A stretch of DNA of 64,000 nucleotides. Source: Spiribacter salinus M19-40 (lineage in GTDB: Bacteria > Pseudomonadota > Gammaproteobacteria > Nitrococcales > Nitrococcaceae). The translations under genes were made by a program, and so were the position numbers. Where the stretch lies: positions 1,364,001 to 1,428,000 of the forward strand of contig NC_021291.1 of NCBI RefSeq assembly GCF_000319575.2, in the 5' to 3' direction. Of this stretch, positions 7,995 to 17,965 are shown piece by piece (the stretch's first letter is position 1; the number at the start of each line of letters is the position of its first letter). The notes under the pieces are model-generated. The model made no database searches. It saw only the letters and a program-made list of their open reading frames with translations, and was not told where the DNA came from.

Positions 7995-9451
7995 GCCCGG
8001 TCATAGCGGTCATCATCCCGTTTCTCGGGGCCCTGGCGATTGCGGTGGCCGCCGGCCAGCCACGCCTGCGCGATACCCTGAGCTTTTTGCTGCCAATCCC
8101 TCTGTTCCTGACCGTCGTCAGCGTCGCGATCATCCGCCTGGGCCTGGGTGACCCGATGATCCAGCCGCTCATCGAGCTGGTACCCGGTCTTGCGATCACA
8201 CTCGCCGTTCAGCCCCTGGGCCTGACGTTCGCACTCCTTGCCGCCACGCTCTATCTGGCCGCTACGCCCTATGCCATCGGTTACATGCGGGCAGGCGGCT
8301 ATGACCACCTGGGTCGGTTCATGGCGTGTTATGCCATTGCCCTGGGCGCCACGATGGGTATCGCCTTTGCCGAGAACCTGCTCACGCTCTATGTGTTCTA
8401 CGAGATCCTGTCGATCTCGACGTACCCGCTGGTCGCCCACACCGGAACAGACAAGGCACGCGCCGGCGCCCGAACCTACATTGCCCTGCTGCTGGTCACC
8501 AGCGTGGGGCTCATGCTCCCGGCCATGATCTGGATCTGGCAAGCCGCCGGAACGCTGAGCTTCACCAGCGGTGGCATCCTCGCCGGTCAAGTCGGACCGG
8601 GTGCCGGCGCCGCCCTTCTGGTCATCCTGCTCTACGGCATCGGCAAGGCCGCACTGATGCCATTTCACCGCTGGCTGCCCGCCGCGATGGTGGCGCCAAC
8701 CCCCGTCTCTGCCCTCCTGCACGCGGTGGCGGTTGTCAAGGCCGGTGTGTTCAGCGTGTTGACCGTCGTGCTCTACATTTTCGGACTGGATTACGTCGTC
8801 ACACTCGTCACCCAGCCGGTGATGCTCTACCTCGCGGTGTTCACCATGATCGCCGCCTCACTCGTTGCCCTCCATCAGGACAACCTCAAGTCGCGGCTGG
8901 CCTATTCGACGGTGAGTCAACTGGCGTATATCGTCACTGGCACTTTGCTGGCTACCGAGCTCTCGGCCCTCGGCGGCGGCCTGCACATGCTCATGCACGG
9001 CTTTGGCAAGATCACCCTGTTTTTCTGCGCCGGCGCGATCTATGTGGCCAGTGGCATCAACACCGTGAGTGGCATGAATGGGCTCGCCCGGCGCATGCCG
9101 CTGACCATGCTTGCCTTTTTTATCGGTGCGCTCTGCGTCATTGGGCTACCACCGACCGGGGGCTTCTGGAGCAAGTGGTATCTGGTGAACGGCGCCTGGC
9201 TCGCTGAGCATTACGTCATCGTGGCGGCTTTCGTGCTGAGCACATTGCTCAATATCGCGTATCTGCTCCCACCGGTCATGCGGGCCTTCCTGAAACCGCT
9301 ACCCGAGGGAGATTCAGCAGCCCCTGTCCGGATTCAGGAGGCCCCCGCGCTGTGTCTAATTCCGCTTCTGGTGACAGCAGCGGGCACGCTTGTGCTCTTT
9401 GTACTGGCTGACCCTGCCCTTCAAATGCTGAAGATGGGGATTTCCTCATGA
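7991..9451 (+). CDS. Second NuoL/M/N-type antiporter subunit (MrpD')
   Basis: A 486-residue polytopic subunit of the proton-conducting transporter family. Glu138 (YVFYEILSIST), Lys219 (GIGKAALMPFHRWLP) and the LLHAVAVVKAG segment with a TM8 His and Lys are all retained, so it looks pumping-competent. PTPVSALLHA is closer to NuoL/MbhH than to classical MrpD. It overlaps mrpD and the 96-aa gene by 4 bases. A second D-like subunit is known in some Mrp and cyanobacterial operons; its specific role cannot be read from sequence. Confidence 0.88.
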   Translation: MSPVIAVIIPFLGALAIAVAAGQPRLRDTLSFLLPIPLFLTVVSVAIIRLGLGDPMIQPLIELVPGLAITLAVQPLGLTFALLAATLYLAATPYAIGYMRAGGYDHLGRFMACYAIALGATMGIAFAENLLTLYVFYEILSISTYPLVAHTGTDKARAGARTYIALLLVTSVGLMLPAMIWIWQAAGTLSFTSGGILAGQVGPGAGAALLVILLYGIGKAALMPFHRWLPAAMVAPTPVSALLHAVAVVKAGVFSVLTVVLYIFGLDYVVTLVTQPVMLYLAVFTMIAASLVALHQDNLKSRLAYSTVSQLAYIVTGTLLATELSALGGGLHMLMHGFGKITLFFCAGAIYVASGINTVSGMNGLARRMPLTMLAFFIGALCVIGLPPTGGFWSKWYLVNGAWLAEHYVIVAAFVLSTLLNIAYLLPPVMRAFLKPLPEGDSAAPVRIQEAPALCLIPLLVTAAGTLVLFVLADPALQMLKMGISS

Positions 9452-9738
9452 CTGGGGTTAACGCGACCGCTCGCCTACTGGAAGCGATCATTCGTCGGGC
9501 ACGCGCACTGCGATGGCTCATGGTGGGCTTGATGGTGACCGTGGTGGTGATCGATTTTTTCAAGCCCAGTCCCTACAGCCGCTTTTTCTGGGATACGATC
9601 CCGGGCTTTACCGCAGGGTATGCCTTCCTGGGGGCCTTGGTGCTCATTGGGGTGTACAAGGCGATCGGCTTCGGTCTGGTCTACCGGTCACCGGATTATT
9701 ATCGCAAGACAGGTGACGACGACGGGGCGTCAACATGA
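9448..9738 (+). CDS. Small membrane protein of the Mrp-like operon, function unknown
   Basis: A 96-residue product that I cannot assign to a classical Mrp subunit A-G. It has a basic N terminus, a hydrophobic helix at about residues 27-44 (MVGLMVTVVVIDFF), a loop rich in aromatic residues (SPYSRFFWDTIPG), a second helix at about 51-73, and a short charged tail. It overlaps both neighbours by 4 bases, so it is almost certainly made with them. A small two-helix subunit (MbhI) also accompanies archaeal membrane-bound hydrogenases; equivalence is speculation from size and position. Confidence 0.75.
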   Translation: MTGVNATARLLEAIIRRARALRWLMVGLMVTVVVIDFFKPSPYSRFFWDTIPGFTAGYAFLGALVLIGVYKAIGFGLVYRSPDYYRKTGDDDGAST

Positions 9739-11420
9739 TCGGCGCGTGGTTACATCCGGCTTTGCTGCTGGCGTTTGGTGCGCTGCCCTTTGCCGTGCTG
9801 CAAGGGCGCGCCCGCCAGGTCTGGCAGCTGGCGCTGCCCCTCGTGGTGCTCTTTGTGGTGATCGGTCTCGAGTCGGGTACCCGCACCACCCTCACCCTGG
9901 CCGGGCTGGAATTGACGCCGCTGCGCGTAGACGGCCTCAGCCTCGTATTTGCCTATATCTTCGCGCTCATCCTACTCATCGGGAACCTCTTCGCCCTGCA
10001 AGTCGACGATGCCGCACAGCATGTCGCGGCAACGCTCTACGCTGCCTCCGCACTGGGCGCCGTCCTCGCCGGCGATCTCGTCACCCTGTATGTTTTCTGG
10101 GAAGTCATGGTGATCGCCTCGGTGTGGCTCATCTGGCGCCGGCGCCAGCAGGCAGCGTATGACGCGGGCTTTCGCTACCTCATCGTCCATGCACTCGGCG
10201 GGATGCTGCTCTTTGTCGGCGTGATCGCCTATTACCTGCACACCGGCAGTCTGGCCTTTGAGCCCATCGACAACGCGGGCGTGGCCTTTTACCTCATCCT
10301 GGCGGCATTCCTGATTAACGCCGCGGCGCCGCCGCTCCATGCCTGGCTACCCGACGCCTACCCCGAGGCCACGGTCACCGGCACGGTCTTTTTGAGTGCT
10401 TTTACCACCAAGACCGCGGTCTACGTGCTCGCCCGGGGCTTCCCTGGAACCGAGTTCCTGGTTTGGCTGGGCGTCGGCATGACGCTTTACGGCGTCACCT
10501 ACGCGTTTCTCGTCAACGACATCCGACGGTTGCTCTCCTACCACATCATGAGCCAGGTCGGTTACATGGTGGCGGGGGTTGGCATTGGCAGCACGCTCGC
10601 CATCAGCGGGACCGCAGCCCATGCATTTACTCATATCTTGTATAAGGCCTTGTTGCTGATGGGCGCCGGGGCCGTGCTGCAGATGACCGGGCGCAGCCGG
10701 CTCACCGAACTTGGCGGGCTGTATCGCAGCATGCCGGTCACGTTCCTGCTCTATATGGTCGGCGGCCTGTCGATTTCCGCGTTCCCACTGTTCAGCGGGT
10801 TTGTCAGCAAGACAATGATCATCGAGGCCGCAGCCGTCGATGGCCGCGGCGTGGTCTTTTTGCTGATGATGCTCGCCGGCGTGGGGACCTTCATGAGCAC
10901 CACGCTCAAGCTGCCGTATTTCACTTTCCTCGGCCGGGATGCCGGCCTGCGACCGCCCGAAGCGCCACTGAACATGCGCCTTGCCATGGGCATCGCCGCG
11001 CTACTGTGCTTTTTGATCGGCATTGTCCCCGGCCCGCTCTACGCGATCCTGCCTTATGCGGTGGACTATGACGCCTACACCGCGAGCCACCTGCTCAAGG
11101 AAATGCAGCTGCTGCTGTTCACAGGCCTCGGGTTTTTCCTCTTCATCCGCGTACTCGGTGGGAAAGAGAAAATCAGCCTGGACCTTGACTGGTTCTATCG
11201 TGTGCCGGGTTTGCACGGGCTGCGCGCCGCGCGCGACCAGTTCAGCGCCGTCAATCAAGGGAGCCGCGAGGCGGTGATGCGCATCCTGCGACACGCTGAA
11301 CAACGCGCGCAGGCCATGCGCGTCAGTGGCTGGCCACTGCGTAGCTGGCCGACCGGCTCAATGGCCCTGTGGACAGCCGTGGTACTCGCGCTGCTGTTGG
11401 TCTTTGGCTTCGGCCGATAG
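9735..11420 (+). CDS. Third NuoL/M/N-type antiporter subunit (MrpD'') with altered TM7 site
   Basis: The largest of the three antiporter-like subunits (561 aa). The core matches the proton-conducting transporter family, with FWEVMVIASVWLI (Glu123, TM5), PLHAWLPDAYPEAT and FTTKTAVYVL (Lys226, TM8). In the TM7 position where D and D' carry the essential Lys, it has Asn195 (AAFLINAAAPPLHAW). Beyond about residue 450 it has a C-terminal extension with a membrane segment (LLLFTGLGFFLFIRVLG), an amphipathic charged stretch and a final hydrophobic helix. This recalls the lateral-helix extension of NuoL/MrpA, so it may fill the MrpA position. It is the last gene of the operon. Confidence 0.85.
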   Translation: MIGAWLHPALLLAFGALPFAVLQGRARQVWQLALPLVVLFVVIGLESGTRTTLTLAGLELTPLRVDGLSLVFAYIFALILLIGNLFALQVDDAAQHVAATLYAASALGAVLAGDLVTLYVFWEVMVIASVWLIWRRRQQAAYDAGFRYLIVHALGGMLLFVGVIAYYLHTGSLAFEPIDNAGVAFYLILAAFLINAAAPPLHAWLPDAYPEATVTGTVFLSAFTTKTAVYVLARGFPGTEFLVWLGVGMTLYGVTYAFLVNDIRRLLSYHIMSQVGYMVAGVGIGSTLAISGTAAHAFTHILYKALLLMGAGAVLQMTGRSRLTELGGLYRSMPVTFLLYMVGGLSISAFPLFSGFVSKTMIIEAAAVDGRGVVFLLMMLAGVGTFMSTTLKLPYFTFLGRDAGLRPPEAPLNMRLAMGIAALLCFLIGIVPGPLYAILPYAVDYDAYTASHLLKEMQLLLFTGLGFFLFIRVLGGKEKISLDLDWFYRVPGLHGLRAARDQFSAVNQGSREAVMRILRHAEQRAQAMRVSGWPLRSWPTGSMALWTAVVLALLLVFGFGR

Positions 11421-11447
11421 GCCCGTACCGAGCAAAAAGGCGGGATG

Positions 11448-11523
<76 letters not shown>

Positions 11524-11567
11524 CGCAAAGAGGCAATGTTAGACGAGCCGCCCGGGGCAGACAAGCG

Positions 11568-12038
11568 CTACCGCCAGCAGCGATTGAGGCGATCGGGGTC
11601 CTCGATGGCCTGTCCCGATGCGGTCATCGCACCCCGGCGACCCACATCCTGATACACCAGAATCGTGCAGACATCGCCCGGCGCGCTGGTCAGGCGTCGA
11701 GCCCTTAGCTGCCAGCGATTCGCGGCTTGCGTTTGCGCAGCCCAGGTGGCTGTCCCCGGTACGCCTGCCTCGAAACGATAGCGATCCGTCAGCGCCGAGC
11801 GACAATCCAGTTCGGCTTTGCCAGGCCAGAAGTCCTCGTAACTCCCGGTCACGGCAGCATGACGCTCCAGCAGCACCCCCAGGTTAATCAGGCAGGCCGC
11901 AGCCTGGGCGCGCTCGGCGCGCTCAATGGGTGCCCGATAGGCCGGCACGGCCAGCGTCACCAGCAAGGCAAGAATACCCAGGGCGAGCATTAACTCGATG
12001 AGTGTGAAACCGGCGGATGAACGAGCGAGCCTGCGCAT
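11568..12038 (-). CDS. Type IV pilin-like protein (PilE-type minor pilin)
   Basis: A 156-residue type IV pilin or pseudopilin. The short basic leader ends at a prepilin peptidase site, Gly10|FTLIELMLALGIL, with Glu at mature position 5. A hydrophobic helix and a soluble head follow. The head has four cysteines (CLIN, DCRS, DVCTI, NRCWR), consistent with one or two disulfides. It lies downstream of tRNA-Thr's position in reverse, beside fimT and ispH, as PilE/FimT genes do in several gammaproteobacteria. Whether it is a major or minor pilin cannot be told; size and neighbours favour minor. Confidence 0.8.
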   Translation of the reverse strand: MRRLARSSAGFTLIELMLALGILALLVTLAVPAYRAPIERAERAQAAACLINLGVLLERHAAVTGSYEDFWPGKAELDCRSALTDRYRFEAGVPGTATWAAQTQAANRWQLRARRLTSAPGDVCTILVYQDVGRRGAMTASGQAIEDPDRLNRCWR

Positions 12039-12133
12039 GCCCAGAGCCTGCCGCCATTCATCAGACAGGCGCCGACCCCACCCGATCGCTGCGCTAGATT
12101 ATGCGACAGAAGGCCTCCGGCACAGAGCATCGC

Positions 12134-12664
12134 ATGGCACAGCATGGCACCACATTGACGGAACTCCTGCTAGCCGTCGCCCTTATGGCCTTATTAACGG
12201 CTATGGCGCTACCGAGTTTTTCCGGGCTGGTACAAAAAGACCGCCTGACGCAGACCAGTGAGCGGCTGTATCGCGACCTCACCCATGCGCGGGCCCAGGC
12301 GATTCAGCGCGGACAACCGGTGGCCCTGGTCGCCCATCCGGCGGGTTGGGATCATGGCTGGACGGTATTCGTGGATACGAACCATAACCGCCAACGCGAG
12401 ACGGGCGAGTCACTGCTGCGGGATGCCCCAGCGCTCCCGCCAGGCTTTGCGCTATCCACTAACGCCGGGATTGGCAGGGCCATCGGCTATCGTGGCGACG
12501 GTCGCAGCGAGCGGCCGAATGGTGGGTTACAAATGGGAACCTGGCTGCTCTGTGATGGCGGCGGCACCGCCACCCCAGGACACGCCGTTACGCTGGTGGT
12601 GAGCGCAACAGGACGGGCCCGAATCAGTCCATCATCCGATCACCTGGATGGGTCACCGTGTTAA
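12134..12664 (+). CDS. fimT: GspH/FimT-type pseudopilin
   Basis: A 176-residue pseudopilin with a prepilin site in [19 protein letters not shown] GspH-like C-terminal domain follows ([20 protein letters not shown] is the FimT/GspH FVD-N-G segment, and a Cys pair lies near the C terminus). ATG 12134 is preferred over an ATG 33 bases upstream because it puts the leader at the usual 5 residues. It is divergent from the pilin gene at 11568-12038. Its stop codon lies inside the stop region of ispH (12661-12664), a convergent overlap. Confidence 0.82.
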   Translation: MAQHGTTLTELLLAVALMALLTAMALPSFSGLVQKDRLTQTSERLYRDLTHARAQAIQRGQPVALVAHPAGWDHGWTVFVDTNHNRQRETGESLLRDAPALPPGFALSTNAGIGRAIGYRGDGRSERPNGGLQMGTWLLCDGGGTATPGHAVTLVVSATGRARISPSSDHLDGSPC

Positions 12665-13650
12665 GACGACTCCACCGCCGACTTGATCTCGCCGCGCTTT
12701 GGAATGGCTCGCAAGAGATCTCGCGGCATGGAAAACACGACGTCTTCGGTGTAACTGCCCGACAGATCCGGGCGTTGGGCACCCCATGCTGCCAGCTGAT
12801 CAATCACGGCCCGGACCAGTGACTCCGGTGCGGATGCGCCAGCGGTCACACCGATCCGATCGGCCTGTGCAACCCAGTCACGATCAATCTCTTCGGCGAG
12901 GTCGACTTGATAGGCCGCGACGCCCATGCGGTCCGCCAGTTCGGTGAGACGTCGAGTATTCGAGCTGTTGCGGGAGCCAACCACCAGCATCACATCCACA
13001 TCCTCCGCTAATTCACGCACGGCATCCTGGCGGTTTTGCGTGGCATAGCAGATGTCATCCTTACGCGGTGCCTCGATGGCCGGGAAGCGGGCTTTAAGCG
13101 CCTCAATCACCGTTGCCGTATCGTCCATGGACAAGGTCGTCTGACTGACAAAGGCCAGGTTACCCTCGTCACGCACCTTGAGCGCGCGCGCATCCTCGGG
13201 CGTTTCCACCAGATAGATGCCCCCTTGGGCGGCCTTCTCACCAACGTACTGACCCAGCGTGCCCTCGACCTCCGGATGCCCGTCGTGCCCGATCAGGATC
13301 ACCTCGCGACCCGCCCGGGCATGCTTGCGCACTTCCATATGCACCTTGGTGACCAGCGGACAGGTGGCATCAAACACATGCAGGCCACGTTCGACAGCCT
13401 CATCCCGTACCGTCTGGCTAACGCCGTGGGCCGAGAAGATCAACGTTGAGCCTTCCGGCACATCATCCAGCGCTTCAACGAAGATCGCGCCCTTGTCCCG
13501 CAGCTCGTCGACCACCGTGCGGTTATGCACCACCTCATGGCGGACATAGATGGGCTGGCCAAATGCCTCAAGCGCCTGCTCGACGATGCTGATCGCCCGG
13601 TCCACACCGGCGCAGAAGCCGCGAGGGTTGGCGAGTCTTATTTCCTGCAT
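12661..13650 (-). CDS. ispH: 4-hydroxy-3-methylbut-2-enyl diphosphate reductase IspH
   Basis: Iron-sulfur enzyme of the last MEP-pathway step, making IPP and DMAPP (329 aa). The three cluster cysteines are visible: [12 protein letters not shown] near residue 12, [12 protein letters not shown] near 96 and [11 protein letters not shown] near 195. The start [13 protein letters not shown] at 13650 matches the family; an upstream in-frame extension inside lspA is not supported. It overlaps the end of lspA by 13 bases. The fkpB gene often present between lspA and ispH is absent here. Confidence 0.97.
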   Translation of the reverse strand: MQEIRLANPRGFCAGVDRAISIVEQALEAFGQPIYVRHEVVHNRTVVDELRDKGAIFVEALDDVPEGSTLIFSAHGVSQTVRDEAVERGLHVFDATCPLVTKVHMEVRKHARAGREVILIGHDGHPEVEGTLGQYVGEKAAQGGIYLVETPEDARALKVRDEGNLAFVSQTTLSMDDTATVIEALKARFPAIEAPRKDDICYATQNRQDAVRELAEDVDVMLVVGSRNSSNTRRLTELADRMGVAAYQVDLAEEIDRDWVAQADRIGVTAGASAPESLVRAVIDQLAAWGAQRPDLSGSYTEDVVFSMPRDLLRAIPKRGEIKSAVESS

Positions 13651-14168
13651 GATCTCGAATCTCTTAATACGCTCAATAAAATGGCGATGACCCCCAGCGT
13701 AATAGCGGAATCCGCCAGATTGAAGGCAGGCCAGTGCCACTCACCGTAGTAGACATCGATGAAATCGACTACCGCGCCCAGATACAGCCGATCAATCAGA
13801 TTGCCGATGGCACCGCCGAGGACCCCGGCCAGCCCCAGCATCTGGAGTCGGTCGCGGCGCGATACACCCGCCAGCCAGTACACCAGATAAGCACTGATGG
13901 CGAGGGCAAGCCCACTCAGCAGCCAGCGCTGCCAACCGCCGCTTGCGGCAAGAAAACTAAACGCGGCGCCCGGGTTGAAGGCGAGCGTGACATTCAGCCC
14001 CGGGGCAACGGCGACCGGCTGATATGGGGCCAGCTGCGCCAGGGCCAGCCATTTCGTCAGCTGATCGGCAATGACCACCGTACCGGCCAGGCTCACGCCT
14101 GGCCACAGGGCAGAGGGCGCCCGGGCCGTTTCAGGCAAACCGTCGCTGCTCGCCATCGCCGGCCACAT
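13638..14168 (-). CDS. lspA: Lipoprotein signal peptidase LspA (signal peptidase II)
   Basis: Inner-membrane aspartyl protease that cleaves prolipoproteins after diacylglyceryl transfer (176 aa, four helices). The motifs are DQLTKW near the N terminus, [11 protein letters not shown], and the catalytic Asp pair in VVDFID and FNLADSAIT. The ATG at 14168 overlaps the end of ileS by 38 bases; ATG 14156 is an alternative. The ileS-lspA linkage is conserved in proteobacteria. LpoA in this window is a probable substrate. Confidence 0.93.
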   Translation of the reverse strand: MWPAMASSDGLPETARAPSALWPGVSLAGTVVIADQLTKWLALAQLAPYQPVAVAPGLNVTLAFNPGAAFSFLAASGGWQRWLLSGLALAISAYLVYWLAGVSRRDRLQMLGLAGVLGGAIGNLIDRLYLGAVVDFIDVYYGEWHWPAFNLADSAITLGVIAILLSVLRDSRSCRK

Positions 14169-16950
14169 TGGTCACGCATCGCCCACACAATGCCGGGTGG
14201 TCTGGGTCTGCACCCACATCCGCCCGGCGGTGCCAACAGCGCTCGCACTTTGCGTGCGAGCTCGGCTGCACCTGGAAGCGAAATCGCGTGCCATCCTCAA
14301 GTTGGCCTGACTCCGCGTCGGGACCCGCCGCCTCCAGGGCGTGGACGCGCACATCAGAGGTAATCAACAAAAACCGCAGCTCTTCGCCCAGCAGACCCCA
14401 GCGCGTTGCCAAGGGCTCGCTGCAGTAAAGATCGACCTCGGCCTCCAGCGTCGAGCCGAGCATCTGCTCGTTACGCAGGCCTTCGATGCGCTTGGCGATC
14501 ACCTCGCGCAACTGCAGGATCTCTTCCCAGAAGTCGTGATCAAGCGTCTCTTCACCCAGGCTGGAGAGCCCGTCATACCACTCGGCGGCAAAGACGGGGC
14601 CGTTGCGCTCACCCGGCAGATGCTCCCAGATTTCATCGGCCGTGAACGACAAAACCGGCATAAGCCAGCGCACCAGCGCCTCGGCAATGTGCCACATCGC
14701 CGTCTGGGCAGAACGCCGGGCGAGGCTGTCTGCCGGCGTGGTGTACTGGCGGTCCTTAATAACATCCAGGTAAAAGCCACCCAACTCGAACACACAAAAA
14801 TGATGCACGCGCTGGTAGAGCTGCAGGAAATCGTGGCGGTCACCATCCTCACGGATCACCGCCTGTAACTGGCGGGCGCGATCAACAGCCCAGCGATCCA
14901 GAGGCAGCATGTCCTCGGGTGACACTGCGTTAGTGGCCGGATCGAAGCCGTTCAGATTACCCAACAGGAACCGGGCCGTGTTCCGAAGGCGGCGATAGGC
15001 ATCTGCCGTGCGCTTGAGAATGTCATCAGAGACGGCGATCTCCCCGGAGTAGTCCGAAGAGGCGACCCACAACCGCAAAATATCCGCCCCCAGTACATTC
15101 ATGACCTCCTGGGGCGCAATCACATTCCCACGCGATTTGGACATCTTCCGGCCCTGCTCATCGACGGTGAAACCGTGCGTGAGCACGCTCCGGTAAGGCG
15201 GTTTGCCGTTGATCATCATCGAGGTCAGCAGCGATGACTGGAACCAGCCGCGGTACTGGTCACTGCCCTCCAGATAGAGATCCGCCGGCCAGCCCAGATC
15301 ATCGCGATCCCGTAACACGGTGGCATGGGTCGTCCCCGAATCGAACCAGACATCCAGGATGTCCGTGACCTTCTGGTAGCGACTCGCGTCCTCGCCCAGC
15401 AGATCAGCCGGGTCGAGATCGAACCAGGCATCAATGCCCTCGACTTCCATGCGCTTTGCGACCGCTTCGATCAGCTCATCGGTATTCGGGTGCGGCTCGC
15501 CGGTCTCGCGATCCACAAACAAGGCGATTGGCACGCCCCAGTTTCTTTGCCGTGAGATACACCACTCCGGGCGATTACGCACCATCGCCGCCATGCGCTC
15601 CTCACCCCAGGCCGGAATCCACTCAACCCCCGGCAGGGCGGCAAGGGTCTTTTCACGAACCTGACCTGCCTCCAGGTTGAGAAACCACTGCGGTGTGGCC
15701 CGGAAGAGAATCGGTGTTTTATGACGCCAGCAATGGGGATAACTGTGCTGATAGGGCGCGTGGTGAATGAGAGCACCCTCAGACTCCAGGCGCTTGACGA
15801 TGTCGCGGTTCGCCGTGAAAGCGAACTGACCTTTGAAATCCCCATGCAGGAATCGGCCGTCATCGTCCAGCGGATTATCGAGCGGAAGGTCATATTGCTG
15901 GCCTACATGAAAGTCATCCACGCCATGCGCCGGGGCCGTGTGCACGGCCCCCGTGCCCGCCTCCGTGGTGACATGCTCGCCGAGAATGACGGGGACCTGG
16001 CGATCCAGCCAGGGGTGCTTGAGACTGAAGCCCTCGAGATGGCGGCCAAGACAGCGCCCGACAATGCCGTAATGCTCGATCCCGTAGCGCTCGAGCGCTG
16101 TCTCGTGCAGCGCCTCTGCCAGCAACAGTAACTCGCGACCGTGCTCGACTGACACCAGCACATAGTCGAGATCCGGATGCAGAGCGACCCCCCGGTTAGC
16201 CGGAATGGTCCAGGGGGTCGTGGTCCAGATCACCAGCGACAGCGGCTGATCATCGGCACTCACCGTGGCACCGCAGCGCCTGGCGATCCCCTCGGCATCA
16301 AGGGCCTCGAAGCGCACATCAACCGCCGGCGAGGTGTGATCCTCGTACTCCACTTCGGCCTCCGCCAGCGCCGAGCCACAGTCCGTGCACCAATGCACCG
16401 GCTTGAAGCCACGCTTGAGATGACCATTGCGCACGATCTCACCGAGCGCACGAAGGATATTGGCCTCGGTTTGCGGGCGCATCGTCAGGTAGGGGTTATC
16501 CCAGTCACCGAGCACGCCCAGACGCTGGAAATCTTCAGTCTGTCCGGCGACCTGTTCGGTAGCGAAGGCCCGGCAGGCATCTCGGAACGCCCGCGGCGAG
16601 ACTTGGTCACCCGCTTTACCGATGTCCTGCTCTACCTTGTGCTCAATGGGCAGCCCATGGCAGTCCCAGCCCGGCACATAAACCGCGTCATAGCCGTTCA
16701 GGCCCTGTGTTTTGACGATAATGTCCTTGAGGATCTTGTTGACGGCATGGCCGATGTGAATGTCGCCGTTCGCATACGGCGGGCCGTCATGCAGGATGTA
16801 GCGCTCGCGGCCTGCCCGAGCCTCGCGAATGCGCTGGTAAACCCCCTCCTCACGCCAACGGGCCAGTCGCGCCGGCTCACTTTTGGCGAGACCGGCGCGC
16901 ATGGGGAAGTCGGTCTTCGGCAGATTCAGGGTGTCCTTGTAATCGCTCAC
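14131..16950 (-). CDS. ileS: Isoleucyl-tRNA synthetase
   Basis: Class Ia aminoacyl-tRNA synthetase charging tRNA-Ile (939 aa). It has HIGH (residues 65-68, [10 protein letters not shown]), the CP1 editing domain and KMSKS ([10 protein letters not shown]) near residue 600. A C-terminal zinc-binding module with CERCWHRR and LCGRC places it in the bacterial, mupirocin-sensitive type. The GTG at 16950 ([11 protein letters not shown]) is chosen: it has AGGA at 7 bases and matches enterobacterial IleS N termini. ATG 16965 inside ribF lacks a ribosome site. Confidence 0.97.
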   Translation of the reverse strand: MSDYKDTLNLPKTDFPMRAGLAKSEPARLARWREEGVYQRIREARAGRERYILHDGPPYANGDIHIGHAVNKILKDIIVKTQGLNGYDAVYVPGWDCHGLPIEHKVEQDIGKAGDQVSPRAFRDACRAFATEQVAGQTEDFQRLGVLGDWDNPYLTMRPQTEANILRALGEIVRNGHLKRGFKPVHWCTDCGSALAEAEVEYEDHTSPAVDVRFEALDAEGIARRCGATVSADDQPLSLVIWTTTPWTIPANRGVALHPDLDYVLVSVEHGRELLLLAEALHETALERYGIEHYGIVGRCLGRHLEGFSLKHPWLDRQVPVILGEHVTTEAGTGAVHTAPAHGVDDFHVGQQYDLPLDNPLDDDGRFLHGDFKGQFAFTANRDIVKRLESEGALIHHAPYQHSYPHCWRHKTPILFRATPQWFLNLEAGQVREKTLAALPGVEWIPAWGEERMAAMVRNRPEWCISRQRNWGVPIALFVDRETGEPHPNTDELIEAVAKRMEVEGIDAWFDLDPADLLGEDASRYQKVTDILDVWFDSGTTHATVLRDRDDLGWPADLYLEGSDQYRGWFQSSLLTSMMINGKPPYRSVLTHGFTVDEQGRKMSKSRGNVIAPQEVMNVLGADILRLWVASSDYSGEIAVSDDILKRTADAYRRLRNTARFLLGNLNGFDPATNAVSPEDMLPLDRWAVDRARQLQAVIREDGDRHDFLQLYQRVHHFCVFELGGFYLDVIKDRQYTTPADSLARRSAQTAMWHIAEALVRWLMPVLSFTADEIWEHLPGERNGPVFAAEWYDGLSSLGEETLDHDFWEEILQLREVIAKRIEGLRNEQMLGSTLEAEVDLYCSEPLATRWGLLGEELRFLLITSDVRVHALEAAGPDAESGQLEDGTRFRFQVQPSSHAKCERCWHRRADVGADPDHPALCGRCVTNVAGDGEQRRFA

Positions 16951-16954
16951 GGGT

Positions 16955-17908
16955 TCATCCTGCATTGCTGGCAGTTAAGTGACCGTGGTCCTCAAACCAC
17001 GAACGGGCCGCGGCAACATCCGCGGCAATCTGACGAGTCAGGGCCTCCAGGCCATCGAAATGCTGCTCCGGGCGCTGAAAAGCCAGCAGCTCGACATCGA
17101 CATGACGGCCATACAAATTGCCCTCGAAATCGATGAGGTAAGTCTCAAGCAGTGTCTCAATGCCATTCACCGTCGGCCGCGTCCCCAAACTGGCGACGCC
17201 GGGCCAGGGTGTCCCCAGCCCGTGGACGAGGACATTGAAAATACCGCGCATGGGCGGTGGATACGGCCCAAAGCGCAGATTCGCCGTGGGCCAACCCAGC
17301 TGACGCCCCAGCGCCTCGCCACGAACGATGCGCCCGGAGATTTGAACACGACGACCCAGCAACGCCTCGGCAAGCGCCAGGTCGCCATCCGCAAGGGCCT
17401 GTCTTACGCGGGTGCTGCTTACCCGGGCGCCAGCATGACTCACGGTGGGCATCCGCTGTAACTCGAAGCCGTTCGCCTCCGAGGCCGACTGAAGCATGGT
17501 GTAATCGCCCCGTCGCTGATGCCCGAAACGAAAGTCATCGCCTACCATCAGGAATTGCACACCCAGCCCGTCGATGATCAGCGACTGAATAAAATCCTCC
17601 GCGGACTGATGGGCCAAGTGGGCGTTGAAGTGCAGACAGAGCACGCGCTCCACGCCAAGCCCCTCCAACACCTGCAGTTTCTCGCGCAAACGAGTGATCC
17701 GGCCTGGGGAGCGATCCGGCGCAAAGAACTCTCGCGGCTGTGGCTCGAAGAGCACCACGGTGGCCGGTAGGCCCAGTCGTCGACTTGCCTCGTGCAGGGC
17801 TTCGATTACCGCCTGGTGGCCTCGGTGGATACCGTCAAAGTTGCCGATGGTGGCCACGCAGGGGCGGTGGTGAGCCAGCAGGTTATGGGCACCCCGTATC
17901 AGCTCCAT
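16955..17908 (-). CDS. ribF: Bifunctional riboflavin kinase/FAD synthetase RibF
   Basis: Makes FMN from riboflavin and FAD from FMN (317 aa). The N-terminal nucleotidyltransferase domain shows [15 protein letters not shown] and later [10 protein letters not shown]. The C-terminal flavokinase domain shows [23 protein letters not shown] 17908 is preceded by GGAG at 6 bases, making it preferable to ATG 17920. It sits directly upstream of ileS, and that order (murJ-ribF-ileS-lspA-ispH) is common in gammaproteobacteria. Confidence 0.95.
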   Translation of the reverse strand: MELIRGAHNLLAHHRPCVATIGNFDGIHRGHQAVIEALHEASRRLGLPATVVLFEPQPREFFAPDRSPGRITRLREKLQVLEGLGVERVLCLHFNAHLAHQSAEDFIQSLIIDGLGVQFLMVGDDFRFGHQRRGDYTMLQSASEANGFELQRMPTVSHAGARVSSTRVRQALADGDLALAEALLGRRVQISGRIVRGEALGRQLGWPTANLRFGPYPPPMRGIFNVLVHGLGTPWPGVASLGTRPTVNGIETLLETYLIDFEGNLYGRHVDVELLAFQRPEQHFDGLEALTRQIAADVAAARSWFEDHGHLTASNAG

Positions 17909-17965
17909 GCAGAACTCCATCGCGCCGAGACTTTAAACCCCCAGTATACGGCAGCCACACAGGGT

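Noticed and set aside
16177-17136. 319-codon plus-strand open frame opposite ileS/ribF
   Set aside because: Antisense to IleS catalytic and RibF C-terminal sequence, no recognisable domain.
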